From Chloroflexota bacterium (GTDB taxonomy: Bacteria > Chloroflexota > UBA4733): a stretch of 9,463 nt of DNA. The notes beneath the pieces were generated by a model that was not told the DNA's origin, searched no databases, and worked only from the letters and a program-made list of their open reading frames with translations. The position numbers and the translations under genes were made by a program. Location of the stretch: contig JAMCTA010000069.1 in the NCBI GenBank assembly GCA_023381895.1, forward strand, positions 1 to 9,463, read 5' to 3'. This document shows, one piece after another, positions 1 to 7,106 of this stretch (its first letter is position 1; the number at the start of each line of letters is the position of its first letter).

Positions 1-149
1 AGGTAGAGCGCTGCCAGTGTGGGATAGAGCGTGAAAGCGAGGAGGCCGAGCAGCCAGGGTCCGATGAAGACGTGGAACCACAGGCTCTCACGCGTCCGCG
101 ACCGTAAGACACGGGAGCGGCCCCGCGAGGCCGCAGTCGTGGCAATCAC
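1..149 (-). CDS. ABC sugar transporter permease, N-terminal fragment (MalF/UgpA type)
   Basis: Only the first 49 codons are inside the window; the gene continues past the left edge. Reading leftward from a GTG at 149, the protein has a short basic N-terminus (many Arg and Ser) followed by RESLWFHVFIGPWLLG and a first membrane helix ending in LYPTLAALYL. This is the usual beginning of the MalF/UgpA-like inner-membrane permeases of carbohydrate ABC importers (binding-protein-dependent transport family). The start is chosen because a near-perfect ribosome binding site, AGGAGG, lies nine bases upstream and an in-frame TGA lies two codons before the GTG; the closer ATG at 156 is in another frame. 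It lies just downstream of the solute-binding protein on the same strand, the normal order for such operons. The sugar transported cannot be read from this fragment. Confidence 0.85.
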   Translation of the reverse strand, partial: MIATTAASRGRSRVLRSRTRESLWFHVFIGPWLLGLLAFTLYPTLAALY

Positions 150-199
150 TGATCATCACCTCCTCGGGGCACTGCGCGCTACAGGATCGACTTCGGTGC

Positions 200-250
200 A
201 GCGGCGGATTCGCGTGCCAGAGCGGCTATGGCAGCACGCCATCCGCCGCT
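200..250 (-). terminator. Intercistronic hairpin between binding protein and permease
   Basis: A perfect 10-bp inverted repeat (AGCGGCGGAT at 200-209 with its complement at 241-250) starts 2 bases past the stop codon of the binding-protein gene. Inside it GCGTGC (212-217) pairs with GCACGC (234-239), with TGCC/GGCA as an alternative inner pairing. No T-run follows, so it is not a classical intrinsic terminator. In sugar ABC operons such hairpins commonly protect the binding-protein mRNA and reduce readthrough into the permease genes, giving excess binding protein; that role is inferred here. Confidence 0.55.
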
Positions 251-252
251 CT

Positions 253-1722
253 CTAGCTCGTGCTGGCGCGCTGCTTGTATTCGTTGGTGACCACCTGCTG
301 GAGCTGCTTCAGGGCATCCTTTGGTTGTGCCCTGCCGTAGAGCACATTCTGGAGGGCCGTCTGCCACTGCGTTGCGGTGAAGCTCTCAATGGGGTTGGAG
401 GGGATGCCATTGAGCTGATCGTTGTGCTGGGCGGAGTTAAGGAACCACTCCAGACCCTTATACCGCTTCGCATCCACTTTCTGCAGGTACGACGTACGAG
501 CGCCCAACCATCCCGTGCTGTCGAAGATGATGCCCTCCGCTGTATCCCCATAGAGGAACTCGATCACCTGAAATGCTTCTTCGCTGTTCTTGGCACCTCG
601 CGGGATGAAACCGCTGTGCCCGCCCGTGGACTGGAATTTGAAGCCCTTGTGGGAAGTGGGCACTGCTGGCCAGGTATAGACAAAGCTGCGATGAGGCGAG
701 GTGAGCGCCAGATCACCGGGATTCCAGTAGCCGTTGATCTGCATATCTTCGACACCGGACGGCATCGCCGCTGTGGGGTTCCCCGTCCAGTAGCCGTAGC
801 TCGAATGGAATCCCGTCACTGCTCGCGCCCCACCGGCGATGTCGTAGATCTTCTTGACGGTCAGCATCGCCTCAGCGAGCTGCCCGTTGTCGAAGTTGAA
901 CGCCCCGCTGTGCTCATCGAAGTACTGGATACCCCATGCCTGGCCCCAGTAGAAGGGGTTGCCGCCGCCGAAGGCACCACCCATCGCATCCAGTGGATCG
1001 ATTCCAAGTACGCTGATACTGCCGTTCGAAGCTTTCTTGGTGAGCTGCTGCTGGAGCTGGGTCAGCGTATCCCAATCCCAGGAGATGGTGCTTGGGTTGA
1101 TACCAGTCTCGCTGAGGTTGGTGGCGTCTATAGTGAGGCTGTAGCGGACGAAGGCCTCGACCTCCGGCACGCCATACGTCTTCCCCTTGTAGCTCGCGTA
1201 GCTCCACGATGCCGCCGGGACATCCTTACGGTCGATCACCTTGCCCTTGGCGATGAGATCGTCGAGTGGCTGCGCCGCTCCTCTCGCCCAGAACTCTGGG
1301 TAGGGGGCATTGCCTACGGCGACGTTGGGCGGTGTGCCGGCCGCGATTGCTGTGAGCAGCTTCGTATTGTTGTCGGCGGTGATCCAGTGCACGTTGAAGC
1401 TGCTGAGGTCTTTGCCCATCTGCGCGCCGAGCGCCTTCCACGTGTGGATCGCGTTGGCGCCAGCCCACCCGTACCAGAGATCAACGGTGATGCTTGCGCC
1501 TTTGTGTGTCTCTCCGGAAACAGGAGTAGGAGTGGGCTTCGGAGCAGCGGAGACCCCACGCGTGGGGACCGCTTTCTGCCTCGTCGATGTCGTCTTCGCG
1601 GCTGCCGTGGTCCCGGGCGCGCCCGTTGCTGTGGCATTGCCGGCACAGGCTGCCAGGCTACCGGGAAGGATGGTCCCGGCAAGCGCGATCAGAAGAGTGC
1701 GCCGGGAGCAGAGGTGACGCAT
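253..1722 (-). CDS. Carbohydrate ABC transporter solute-binding lipoprotein (family 1)
   Basis: 489 residues. The N-terminus is a lipoprotein signal: basic MRHLCSRRTLL, a hydrophobic stretch, then the lipobox LAAC with Cys26 as the lipidated residue. The SRRTLL part also resembles a twin-arginine signal, so export by Tat is possible. Residues about 27-75 form a Thr/Ala/Pro/Lys linker, as in membrane-anchored binding proteins of Gram-positive-like and Chloroflexota cells. The mature domain has family features: an opening strand ITVDLWYGW, TKLLTAIAAGTPPNVAVG, the hinge segment with YKGKTYGVP, an AAMPSG-like ligand loop, GGHSGFIPRGAKNSEEAFQVIEFL and a C-terminal helical end. It should capture a sugar outside the cell and pass it to the permease encoded just downstream. 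Start: ATG at 1722, or GTG at 1725, behind AGAAAGG (1734-1740); the reading frame continues to 1818 but this adds residues before the signal peptide. The ligand is not predictable; the divergent sulfatase makes a sulfated sugar a reasonable guess. Confidence 0.93.
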   Translation of the reverse strand: MRHLCSRRTLLIALAGTILPGSLAACAGNATATGAPGTTAAAKTTSTRQKAVPTRGVSAAPKPTPTPVSGETHKGASITVDLWYGWAGANAIHTWKALGAQMGKDLSSFNVHWITADNNTKLLTAIAAGTPPNVAVGNAPYPEFWARGAAQPLDDLIAKGKVIDRKDVPAASWSYASYKGKTYGVPEVEAFVRYSLTIDATNLSETGINPSTISWDWDTLTQLQQQLTKKASNGSISVLGIDPLDAMGGAFGGGNPFYWGQAWGIQYFDEHSGAFNFDNGQLAEAMLTVKKIYDIAGGARAVTGFHSSYGYWTGNPTAAMPSGVEDMQINGYWNPGDLALTSPHRSFVYTWPAVPTSHKGFKFQSTGGHSGFIPRGAKNSEEAFQVIEFLYGDTAEGIIFDSTGWLGARTSYLQKVDAKRYKGLEWFLNSAQHNDQLNGIPSNPIESFTATQWQTALQNVLYGRAQPKDALKQLQQVVTNEYKQRASTS

Positions 1723-1828
1723 CACAGGAGCAGCCTTTCTGTACAACATCGTCTCTATTTGGTCCGTGCCGTACGTAGCACACTGTAGTAGTGCCAGGAA
1801 GTCCAGCGGCAAAAGCAAGCACAGCGCT

Positions 1829-1857
1829 GGTCGGAGCGTCTCGACAACGCTCTGACC
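1829..1857. repeat. 11-bp inverted repeat, possible operator or 5'-leader hairpin
   Basis: GGTCGGAGCGT (1829-1839) and ACGCTCTGACC (1847-1857) are complementary except for one G-T position, around a 7-base spacer. It lies 107 bases upstream of the binding-protein start, where either a regulator-binding dyad or a leader hairpin for the transporter transcript would be expected. No regulator gene is in the window, so the binding protein cannot be named. Confidence 0.5.
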
Positions 1858-1990
1858 GCAAGTGTAGTACGTTCACGTGAGGCGAGCAACATGCAGGAGT
1901 ACCACCACCGCGCTCGTGGTGATGAGCGATGCCTGCCTCTTCGACTACTATCTCGGAACGATGCCAGCAGCACGGACCGCAGCTTCCCCT

Positions 1991-2043
1991 GCTGGCTGGT
2001 GTCTGGGCCCGTGCTCTTTGCGCGGAAGCGGACACCAGCCAGC
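1991..2043. repeat. 13-bp perfect inverted repeat (extended hairpin)
   Basis: GCTGGCTGGTGTC at 1991-2003 has its exact complement at 2031-2043. The 27 bases between them can pair further (CCGTGC near 2009-2014 with GCGCGG at 2020-2025, including one G-T pair, closing a TCTTT loop), making one long hairpin that ends one base before the -35 element of the sulfatase promoter candidate. No T-run follows on either strand. It could be a bidirectional barrier between the divergent units or a pair of protein-binding half-sites. Confidence 0.65.
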
Positions 2044-2044
2044 G

Positions 2045-2074
2045 TTGACGCCGTCGCAGACGGCAGTCCATACT
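2045..2074 (+). promoter_or_regulatory. Promoter candidate for the sulfatase with palindrome in the spacer
   Basis: TTGACG (2045-2050, five of six matches to the sigma-70 -35 consensus) is followed after 18 bases by CATACT (2069-2074, four of six for -10). The spacer contains a perfect palindrome, GCCGTC-GCA-GACGGC (2050-2064), in the position where a repressor would block RNA polymerase. Transcription would start near 2081, leaving a leader of about 75 bases. The promoter and operator are inferred from pattern only. Confidence 0.45.
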
Positions 2075-2092
2075 CAGGAAGAGAACCCTTCA

Positions 2093-2131
2093 CGCAGCGT
2101 GACGCATGGGAGGGCCCTATGGCACGCTGCG
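2093..2131 (+). promoter_or_regulatory. Leader hairpin before the sulfatase gene
   Basis: CGCAGCGTG (2093-2101) is exactly complementary to CACGCTGCG (2123-2131); inside lie CAT/ATG (2105-2107 and 2119-2121) and the palindrome AGGGCCCT (2111-2118). If transcription starts near 2081, this hairpin would form in the 5' leader 16 bases upstream of the ribosome binding site (2147-2152). It may stabilise the message or control translation; it matches no riboswitch class I can name. Confidence 0.5.
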
Positions 2132-2155
2132 GGAGATGGACACGTCGAGGAGATT

Positions 2156-3592
2156 ATGGCTGCGCAACGATCTTTGAACATACTGTGGATCACCAGCGAC
2201 CAGCACAGTAGCCACGCGTTGGGCTGCTACGGGAACAGCGTCGTGCAGACGCCCGCTCTTGATGCGCTCGCTGCTCAGGGGATGGCGTTCGACCAGCACT
2301 ACTGTTCCTATCCGGTCTGTGTGCCTGCCCGCTTCACGATGATGACTGGCCTCTATGCCCACCATCACGGGGCGGCGACCAACAGTGAGCCCTTGCCCTT
2401 GCGGGTGCGCACCGTGGCACACCACTTCGCACACGCTGGCTACGTTACCGCCTGGATTGGCAAGATGCACCCAGTCGATGGGCAAACGCACGGCTTTGAC
2501 TACCTCATGGATTTTGGCGCCTACTACGACTACCTCGGACCCAAGCAGCGTGTCTTCACCTACGGCATGGGGGCGGAGGACAGCGGCTGTGGCTCGCCGT
2601 GGCTGACTATTTTCCGCGAGCATCCCAACGAGCGCAGCCCGTGGGTGCCGGCCGACCTGCCGCGACACAACGACACCCTCGAAGTGCGTGAGCTGCTTGC
2701 GGAGCCCGATCACTTCGAGAGTTTCGTCGCCCGGGAAATGGTTCGCTTCCTCGAGCAGTATGGCGGTGAGCCGTTCTTCGCTGTCGCATCCTTCCTCAAG
2801 CCCCACAATCCCTTTTCCCCTCCCGCGGAGTTTGCGGCGCTCTACGATCCCGCTGCCATGCCCTTACCGGAGCAACGGGTGCTGCCTCCCACTCCCTTGC
2901 CGCACCAAGTCAGCACCCACCGGTATCCCTTCGTGGGAACTGCCGGGGGTGATGCCTGGCTGCAGCGCTTCATCGCGGCCTACTACGGGAATGTGTCCCA
3001 CATGGATGCCTGCGCCGGCCGCATCGTTGCGGCTCTCGATCGCCTTGGCCTGGCAGAGCGGACGCTGGTGGTATACACGACCGATCACGGCGAGATGCTT
3101 GGTGAGCAAGGACTACGTGGAAAGTTCTGCTTCTACGAGGGCAGTGCACGCCTACCCCTCATCGCGCGGCTGCCGGGGACTATTCCAGCTGGAGTACGCA
3201 CGGAGGCACTGGTGGATCAAGCAGATTTTGTCCCCACGTTCCTAGATCTTGCGGGCATCGAGCCTGCGCCGCGCAGCCAGCCACTGGATGGAGCGAGCTT
3301 CGCGCCCGTGCTCCGAGACCCTGCGTCAGTGGGTAAGCCGGCGGCCTTTGGAGAGTACAGCCTGCAGCGCCAGCCCTTCTATCTCTGGCGTACTGGCCCG
3401 TGGAAGTACGTCCGCTACACTGCGCCGGGCGTTCCTGAGGAGCTCTACGATCTCAGCAGTGATCCTAAAGAGCAGCACAACTGTGCTGAGCTGCCGGACT
3501 GGCAGGTCGTGCTCCGGCAGTTGCGGAGCGAGCTTGAGCAGTTCCTCCTGGAGCAGAGTATTCCTCTTACGCCAATTGCTCAGCCTGGATAG
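2156..3592 (+). CDS. S1-family (formylglycine-dependent) sulfatase, Cys-type
   Basis: 478 residues, normal for type I sulfatases, which hydrolyse sulfate esters using a formylglycine made from an active-site Cys or Ser. The motif is CVPAR (55-59) within PVCVPARFTMMTGLYAHHHG; Cys55 is the residue to be modified and Arg59 stabilises it. Other expected active-site residues are present: Asp15 (TSDQH), Lys103 and His105 (IGKMH), Lys215 and His217 (LKPHNPF), Asp310 and His311 (TTDHG) and Lys323. The CxPAR form with Ala instead of Ser is known in Cys-type sulfatases handled by anSMEs, and an anSME lies 3.8 kb downstream. There is no signal peptide, so the enzyme should be cytoplasmic, suggesting a small imported substrate. 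Start: ATG at 2156 behind GAGGAG (2147-2152), with a short 3-base spacing; the frame is open further upstream but that translation is not sulfatase-like. Substrate unknown; choline sulfate, carbohydrate sulfates and phosphonate monoesters are all used by relatives. Confidence 0.93.
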   Translation: MAAQRSLNILWITSDQHSSHALGCYGNSVVQTPALDALAAQGMAFDQHYCSYPVCVPARFTMMTGLYAHHHGAATNSEPLPLRVRTVAHHFAHAGYVTAWIGKMHPVDGQTHGFDYLMDFGAYYDYLGPKQRVFTYGMGAEDSGCGSPWLTIFREHPNERSPWVPADLPRHNDTLEVRELLAEPDHFESFVAREMVRFLEQYGGEPFFAVASFLKPHNPFSPPAEFAALYDPAAMPLPEQRVLPPTPLPHQVSTHRYPFVGTAGGDAWLQRFIAAYYGNVSHMDACAGRIVAALDRLGLAERTLVVYTTDHGEMLGEQGLRGKFCFYEGSARLPLIARLPGTIPAGVRTEALVDQADFVPTFLDLAGIEPAPRSQPLDGASFAPVLRDPASVGKPAAFGEYSLQRQPFYLWRTGPWKYVRYTAPGVPEELYDLSSDPKEQHNCAELPDWQVVLRQLRSELEQFLLEQSIPLTPIAQPG

Positions 3593-3605
3593 CCCAAGTC
3601 TTCAG

Positions 3606-3618
3606 CCCTCTAAGAGGG
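3606..3618 (+). terminator. Small hairpin after the sulfatase gene
   Basis: CCCTC and GAGGG form a 5-bp stem around TAA, 13 bases after the sulfatase stop codon. No T-run follows, so termination is uncertain. Confidence 0.25.
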
Positions 3619-3662
3619 ATCTGGTAGGTCTATGGGATGGTATAGGGCGCCGTTACACCGGC

Positions 3663-4424
3663 GTGAGAACGTCCTGCACGAAGACGCCGCGCGTAGCGCA
3701 CCGCATGGACGAGCTCAGCCTGTGGGACGGCACGCTGCTCATCGTGAATACCGATCACGGCTTCTTGCTGGGTGAGCACGAAGAGTGGGCGAAAATCGTG
3801 CAGCCCTTCTACAACGAGGTTGCACACACTCCCCTCTTCATCTGGGATCCACGCTGCCAGCAAGCAGGCGAGCGCCGCCAGAGCCTCGTTCAGATCATCG
3901 ACCTGACGCCAACGCTGCTCGACTACTTTGGCGTCCCGATTCCGCCAGACGTGGTTGGACACGCTCTGCGCGACACCATTGCGAACGACACCCCGGTGCG
4001 CGAGTTTGCGCTCTTTGGCGTACACGGTGGTCACGTCAATCTCACCGATGGACGTTATGTCTATATGCGCGGGCCAGTAGTTGCAGCCAATAGTCCGCTC
4101 TTCAACTACACGCTCATGCCGACGCACATGCGCTCCCGCTTCTCGGTCGCTGAGCTTCGCGACCTGGAGCTCGCCGGGCCCTTCCGCTTTACCAAAGGCG
4201 TCCGGACCCTCAAGGTGCCCGTGCGTGGCCCGCGTATGTTCCGCAATCTCGATACGCTGCTGTTTGATCTGGCTGCGGATCGGCAGCAGCTGCGGCCCTA
4301 CCGCGATTCCGAGTTCGAAGCACGCCTCTGCGTTCCCCTCGTCGACCTCATGCGCCAGCACGATGCCCCTCCCGAACAGTTCGAGCGCCTTGGGCTCGCC
4401 GCCATGGCGGTGCCTGCACACTGA
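3663..4424 (+). pseudogene. Second sulfatase, C-terminal half only (N-terminal catalytic part lost)
   Basis: The frame ends at 4424 and resembles the C-terminal half of an S1 sulfatase: LWDGTLLIVNTDHGFLLGEH carries the second metal-binding Asp-His pair, WAKIVQPFYNEVAHTPLFIW a Lys-containing active-site segment, then VQIIDLTPTLLDYFGVPIP and a long C-terminal domain (ALFGVHGGHVNLTDGRY, NYTLMPTHMRSRFS, PFRFTKG). About 240 residues are recognisable, where a complete enzyme has about 480-500. The CxPSR/CxPAR motif, the first Asp pair and the central Lys/His residues are absent, because the DNA upstream belongs to the intact sulfatase. Recognisable similarity begins near the ATG at 3705; a GTG at 3663 is another in-frame start, and neither has a convincing ribosome binding site. 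It cannot be an active sulfatase. It diverges strongly from its neighbour, so it is an old separate paralogue cut by a deletion rather than a recent duplicate. Confidence 0.78.
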
Positions 4425-4443
4425 CCCTCAGTGGGCTTGGCGG

Positions 4444-4456
4444 TCCCGTATCGGGA
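4444..4456 (+). terminator. Small hairpin after the sulfatase remnant
   Basis: TCCCG and CGGGA form a perfect 5-bp stem around TAT, 19 bases after the remnant's stop codon and about 30 bases before the copA promoter candidate. No T-run follows; it could end upstream transcription and separate copA from the sulfatase unit. Confidence 0.3.
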
Positions 4457-4484
4457 GAGATAGGGCGAGAAGCGCCCGGTACGG

Positions 4485-4515
4485 TATACTTCACCCCACC
4501 CCCCCTGGGGTAGGT
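4485..4515 (+). promoter_or_regulatory. copA promoter candidate with CsoR-like G/C-tract operator
   Basis: TATACT (4485-4490) is a good -10 element; no strong -35 is seen at normal distance. Immediately downstream, 4498-4515 reads ACCCCCCCTGGGGTAGGT, an imperfect dyad of C- and G-tracts ending in GGGGTA. Operators of the copper-sensing repressor CsoR are G/C-tract dyads of the TACCCC...GGGGTA kind, often in front of copA. The position over the start of transcription would suit repression relieved by Cu(I). No csoR gene is in the window. Confidence 0.4.
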
Positions 4516-4633
4516 AATGGGCGGCTAGAAATGGCGGGAGGGTAGCCACGGTGGATTGGTACGTACTGAACCTGCTAGCTGGGCCGGCCAGGGTCCGATG
4601 CCCTCTGTCTGGATTGAGAGAGGAAAACAACTC

Positions 4634-7078
4634 ATGATCCTTGATGCTGCTAAGGAAGCAGTGCCAGAACCGGCTGCTCCAGCGCTCAGCGCGTCTGCAA
4701 GTGTCGCCGCTGGTGAGCTGACCCTCCCCATCGAAGGCATGACGTGTGCTTCCTGCGTCCGCCGGGTCGAACGGGCACTTGCCCACGTCGAGGGTGTCTC
4801 TGAGGCCAGTGTGAATCTTGCCACCGAGCAGGCGCACGTGCGCTTTGATCCGAACGTCGTGACGCTCGATAGCCTGACTACCGCAGTTGAGCATGCTGGT
4901 TATGCTGTCGGCGCCCTGCCCCCGGCGACTAGTCCCTCTGCAGTACCGGAGACGGTTGATGTGCCGGCAGAACGAGAGCAGCAGCGTGAGCGCGAGCGCG
5001 CCGAGCTGCGGCGAAAGTCCTTCGTCAGCTTAGGCATCGGCATCCCCCTCATGATCCTGATGGAAGCGCCGTTTAGCTGGAATATGCAGCTCGTCGCACC
5101 GCTCTTTCTCATCGCGGCTACTGTGGTGCAGTTCTGGGCCGGGCGCGTCTTCTACACGTCGGCTTGGGCGGCCGCACGCCACGGCTCTACCAATATGAAC
5201 ACGCTGGTGGCGGTTGGCACGAGCCTCGCGTATGGCTACAGCGCCTTCGTGACGCTCTGGCCCGCACTCGCTGCTCGTTGGGGCTTTCCCTACCATCTCT
5301 ACTATGAGGTGTCGGTGCTCGTCATCGCCCTCGTCCTGTTAGGCCGCTGGCTCGAGGCGCGAGCACGCGGACAGACCGGCGCGGCAATTCGGGCGCTCAT
5401 GAGCCTGCAGCCGCCAGTGGCGCGCGTCTTGCGCGGCGGCTCAGAGTACGAAGTGCCTCTGGCCGGGGTACGAGTGGGAGACCTACTCCGCGTGCGGCCC
5501 GGTGACAAGATTCCCGTTGACGGGGAGATCGTCGAGGGACAGTCCACCGTCGATGAGTCCATGTTGACAGGCGAGTCCTTGCCGGTGGAGAAGTCCGTGG
5601 GCGACCGTGTCATTGGCGCGACACTAAATCGCTCGGGTAGCTTCGTCTTCCGGGCGGCGAAAGTTGGCCGTGATACTGCACTGGCGCACATCGTCAAGAT
5701 GGTTGAGGAAGCTCAGGGATCGAAGGCGCCTATACAGCGCCTCGCGGACACGATCGCCTCGTACTTCGTTCCAGTCATCCTCGTGCTCGCTCTCCTGACC
5801 TTCGCTGGCTGGCTCCTCATCGGACCTGAGCCGCGACTCACCAATGCGCTCACTGCTGCCATTGCGGTCGTCGTGATCGCCTGTCCGTGTGCACTTGGGC
5901 TGGCTACGCCTACTGCCATCATGGTGGGCACAGGGAAAGCCGCAGAGCTTGGCGTGTTGATTCGCGGTGGCGAAGCGCTGGAGGTAGCTCGGCGAGTAGA
6001 CACGATCGTGCTTGACAAGACGGGCACGCTGACGCAAGGTAAGCCCGCAGTGACGCGGGTCATCTCTCTCGGCTCTCTGACGGAGGACGAGCTGCTTCGC
6101 CTCACCGCCGGGGCAGAGGCCGGTTCGGAGCATCCGTATGGAGTGGCCATTGCCGCCGCGGCTAGGAATCGCGGCCTGACCATTCCCCCGGCGTCTCACT
6201 TCCTCGCCATCGCCGGCAAGGGCATTGTGGCAGCGGTCGAAGGTCATGAGCTCGTTGCCGGCAACCGCGCGCTGCTCGAGGAGCGCGGAGTTGACCTGGA
6301 AGCAGCGCAACCGCTGTTTGCAGAGCTTGGCCACCAGGGTGCCACACCCATTCTGGTCGCGCTCGACGGCCGGTTGGAAGGCGCTGTGGCAGTAGCCGAC
6401 ACCATCAAAGACGGCGCCCGGCGAGTCGTGGCAGAGCTTCAGGCGCTTGGTCTGTCGACGTGGCTCCTCACGGGAGATAACCAGACAACAGCAAAGGCCA
6501 TTGCGCAACAAGCCGGCATCACGCAGGTGGTCGCCGAAGTGCTGCCAGGCGAGAAAGCTACCAAGGTAGCGGAGCTACAGCGTGCTGGTAAGACCGTAGC
6601 AATGGTCGGTGATGGAGTGAACGACGCTCCAGCATTAGCTCGTGCTGATCTCGGCATCGCAATGGGAGCAGGGACTGATGTTGCCATTGCAGCATCGGAT
6701 ATCACACTCGTCGGCAGCGACCTGACTGGCATCGTCACTGCCATCGCTCTAGCGCGCCGCACGGTAAGCACCATCAAACAAGGCCTCTTCTGGGCCTTCG
6801 CCTACAACGTCGTCCTCATCCCGGTCGCGATGGGGCTGCTCTACCCAGCGTTTCACGTGCTTCTCAGTCCTGTTCTTGCTGCTGCCGCCATGGCAATGAG
6901 CAGCGTCAGCGTGGTGACGAATGCACTCCGCTTGCGAAGCTTCCGCGCTCCCAAGAGTGCTGCCGAGATCTCCCAGCGCTCTCTTGCGACCTGGATGCGA
7001 GACAGCGCCTACCTCATCGGCATCGCGCTCGTCGCCCTGCTCGTAGGTGTGCTCGCCTTGCTGCTCGCTCTTCGCTGA
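4634..7078 (+). CDS. copA: Copper-translocating P-type ATPase (P1B-1, Cu+ exporter)
   Basis: 814 residues. It pumps Cu(I) out of the cytoplasm using ATP. An N-terminal heavy-metal domain (about 31-96) has the metal site GMTCASC (35-41), followed by a charged linker (about 110-128). Family signatures are all present: TGES (312-315, phosphatase step), CPC in the sixth membrane helix (417-419), DKTGT with the phosphorylated Asp461 (461-465), His-Pro at 500-501, TGDN, GDGVND (659-664), and the Cu(I)-specific residues Tyr724-Asn725 and Met755-Ser757. Together they place it in the P1B-1 copper group rather than zinc or cadmium pumps. After the usual last helix there is an extra hydrophobic segment at about 791-813. 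Start: ATG at 4634 with AGAGAGGA about nine bases upstream; an in-frame TTG at 4556 would add 26 residues but has no ribosome binding site. It probably forms its own transcription unit. No copper chaperone gene is adjacent. Confidence 0.97.
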   Translation: MILDAAKEAVPEPAAPALSASASVAAGELTLPIEGMTCASCVRRVERALAHVEGVSEASVNLATEQAHVRFDPNVVTLDSLTTAVEHAGYAVGALPPATSPSAVPETVDVPAEREQQRERERAELRRKSFVSLGIGIPLMILMEAPFSWNMQLVAPLFLIAATVVQFWAGRVFYTSAWAAARHGSTNMNTLVAVGTSLAYGYSAFVTLWPALAARWGFPYHLYYEVSVLVIALVLLGRWLEARARGQTGAAIRALMSLQPPVARVLRGGSEYEVPLAGVRVGDLLRVRPGDKIPVDGEIVEGQSTVDESMLTGESLPVEKSVGDRVIGATLNRSGSFVFRAAKVGRDTALAHIVKMVEEAQGSKAPIQRLADTIASYFVPVILVLALLTFAGWLLIGPEPRLTNALTAAIAVVVIACPCALGLATPTAIMVGTGKAAELGVLIRGGEALEVARRVDTIVLDKTGTLTQGKPAVTRVISLGSLTEDELLRLTAGAEAGSEHPYGVAIAAAARNRGLTIPPASHFLAIAGKGIVAAVEGHELVAGNRALLEERGVDLEAAQPLFAELGHQGATPILVALDGRLEGAVAVADTIKDGARRVVAELQALGLSTWLLTGDNQTTAKAIAQQAGITQVVAEVLPGEKATKVAELQRAGKTVAMVGDGVNDAPALARADLGIAMGAGTDVAIAASDITLVGSDLTGIVTAIALARRTVSTIKQGLFWAFAYNVVLIPVAMGLLYPAFHVLLSPVLAAAAMAMSSVSVVTNALRLRSFRAPKSAAEISQRSLATWMRDSAYLIGIALVALLVGVLALLLALR

Positions 7079-7106
7079 GGTACGGCACGTGGAGAGCACG
7101 TACCTC
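7077..7106 (+). terminator. Hairpin at the copA stop codon
   Basis: GAGGTACG (7077-7084), which includes the last two bases of the copA stop codon, is exactly complementary to CGTACCTC (7099-7106), with a 14-base loop. No T-run follows. It probably marks the 3' end of the copA message. Confidence 0.45.

Larger units (their letters stand above)
1723..2155. other. Divergent intergenic region rich in inverted repeats
   Basis: This 433-bp stretch separates the leftward transporter genes from the rightward sulfatase. Open frames run through it, but their translations look like no protein and lack ribosome binding sites. It holds, from left to right, an 11-bp inverted repeat (1829-1857), a perfect 8-bp palindrome TCACGTGA (1873-1880), CACCAC/GTGGTG arms (1903-1908 and 1916-1921), a 13-bp perfect inverted repeat (1991-2043), a palindrome inside a promoter candidate (2050-2064) and a hairpin just before the sulfatase gene (2093-2131). 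Regulation of both transcription units probably sits here. Confidence 0.7.

Noticed and set aside
31..1788. 585-codon open frame on the plus strand opposite the binding-protein gene
   Set aside because: It is the antisense of a clearly coding gene; the translation has no recognisable motif and an abnormal Arg/Cys-rich composition expected of a shadow frame in GC-rich DNA.
1877..2155. N-terminal extension of the sulfatase by 93 residues
   Set aside because: The extension is Arg/Ser/Cys-rich and unlike sulfatases, which start just before the NILWITSDQ strand; the ribosome binding site is at 2147-2152 and inverted repeats fill the region.
3249..3662. Upstream part of the frame that ends with the sulfatase remnant
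   Set aside because: It overlaps the intact sulfatase in another frame and its translation is Ser/Arg-rich without sulfatase motifs, so it is not the missing N-terminal half.
4587..4600. 14-base sequence GCCAGGGTCCGATG shared with position 53-66
   Set aside because: One copy is inside the permease coding sequence and the other in the copA leader; no longer similarity surrounds them, so it looks like chance.
5624..6511. 295-codon minus-strand frame within copA
   Set aside because: copA is unmistakable on the plus strand with all motifs in place; this frame is its antisense shadow.
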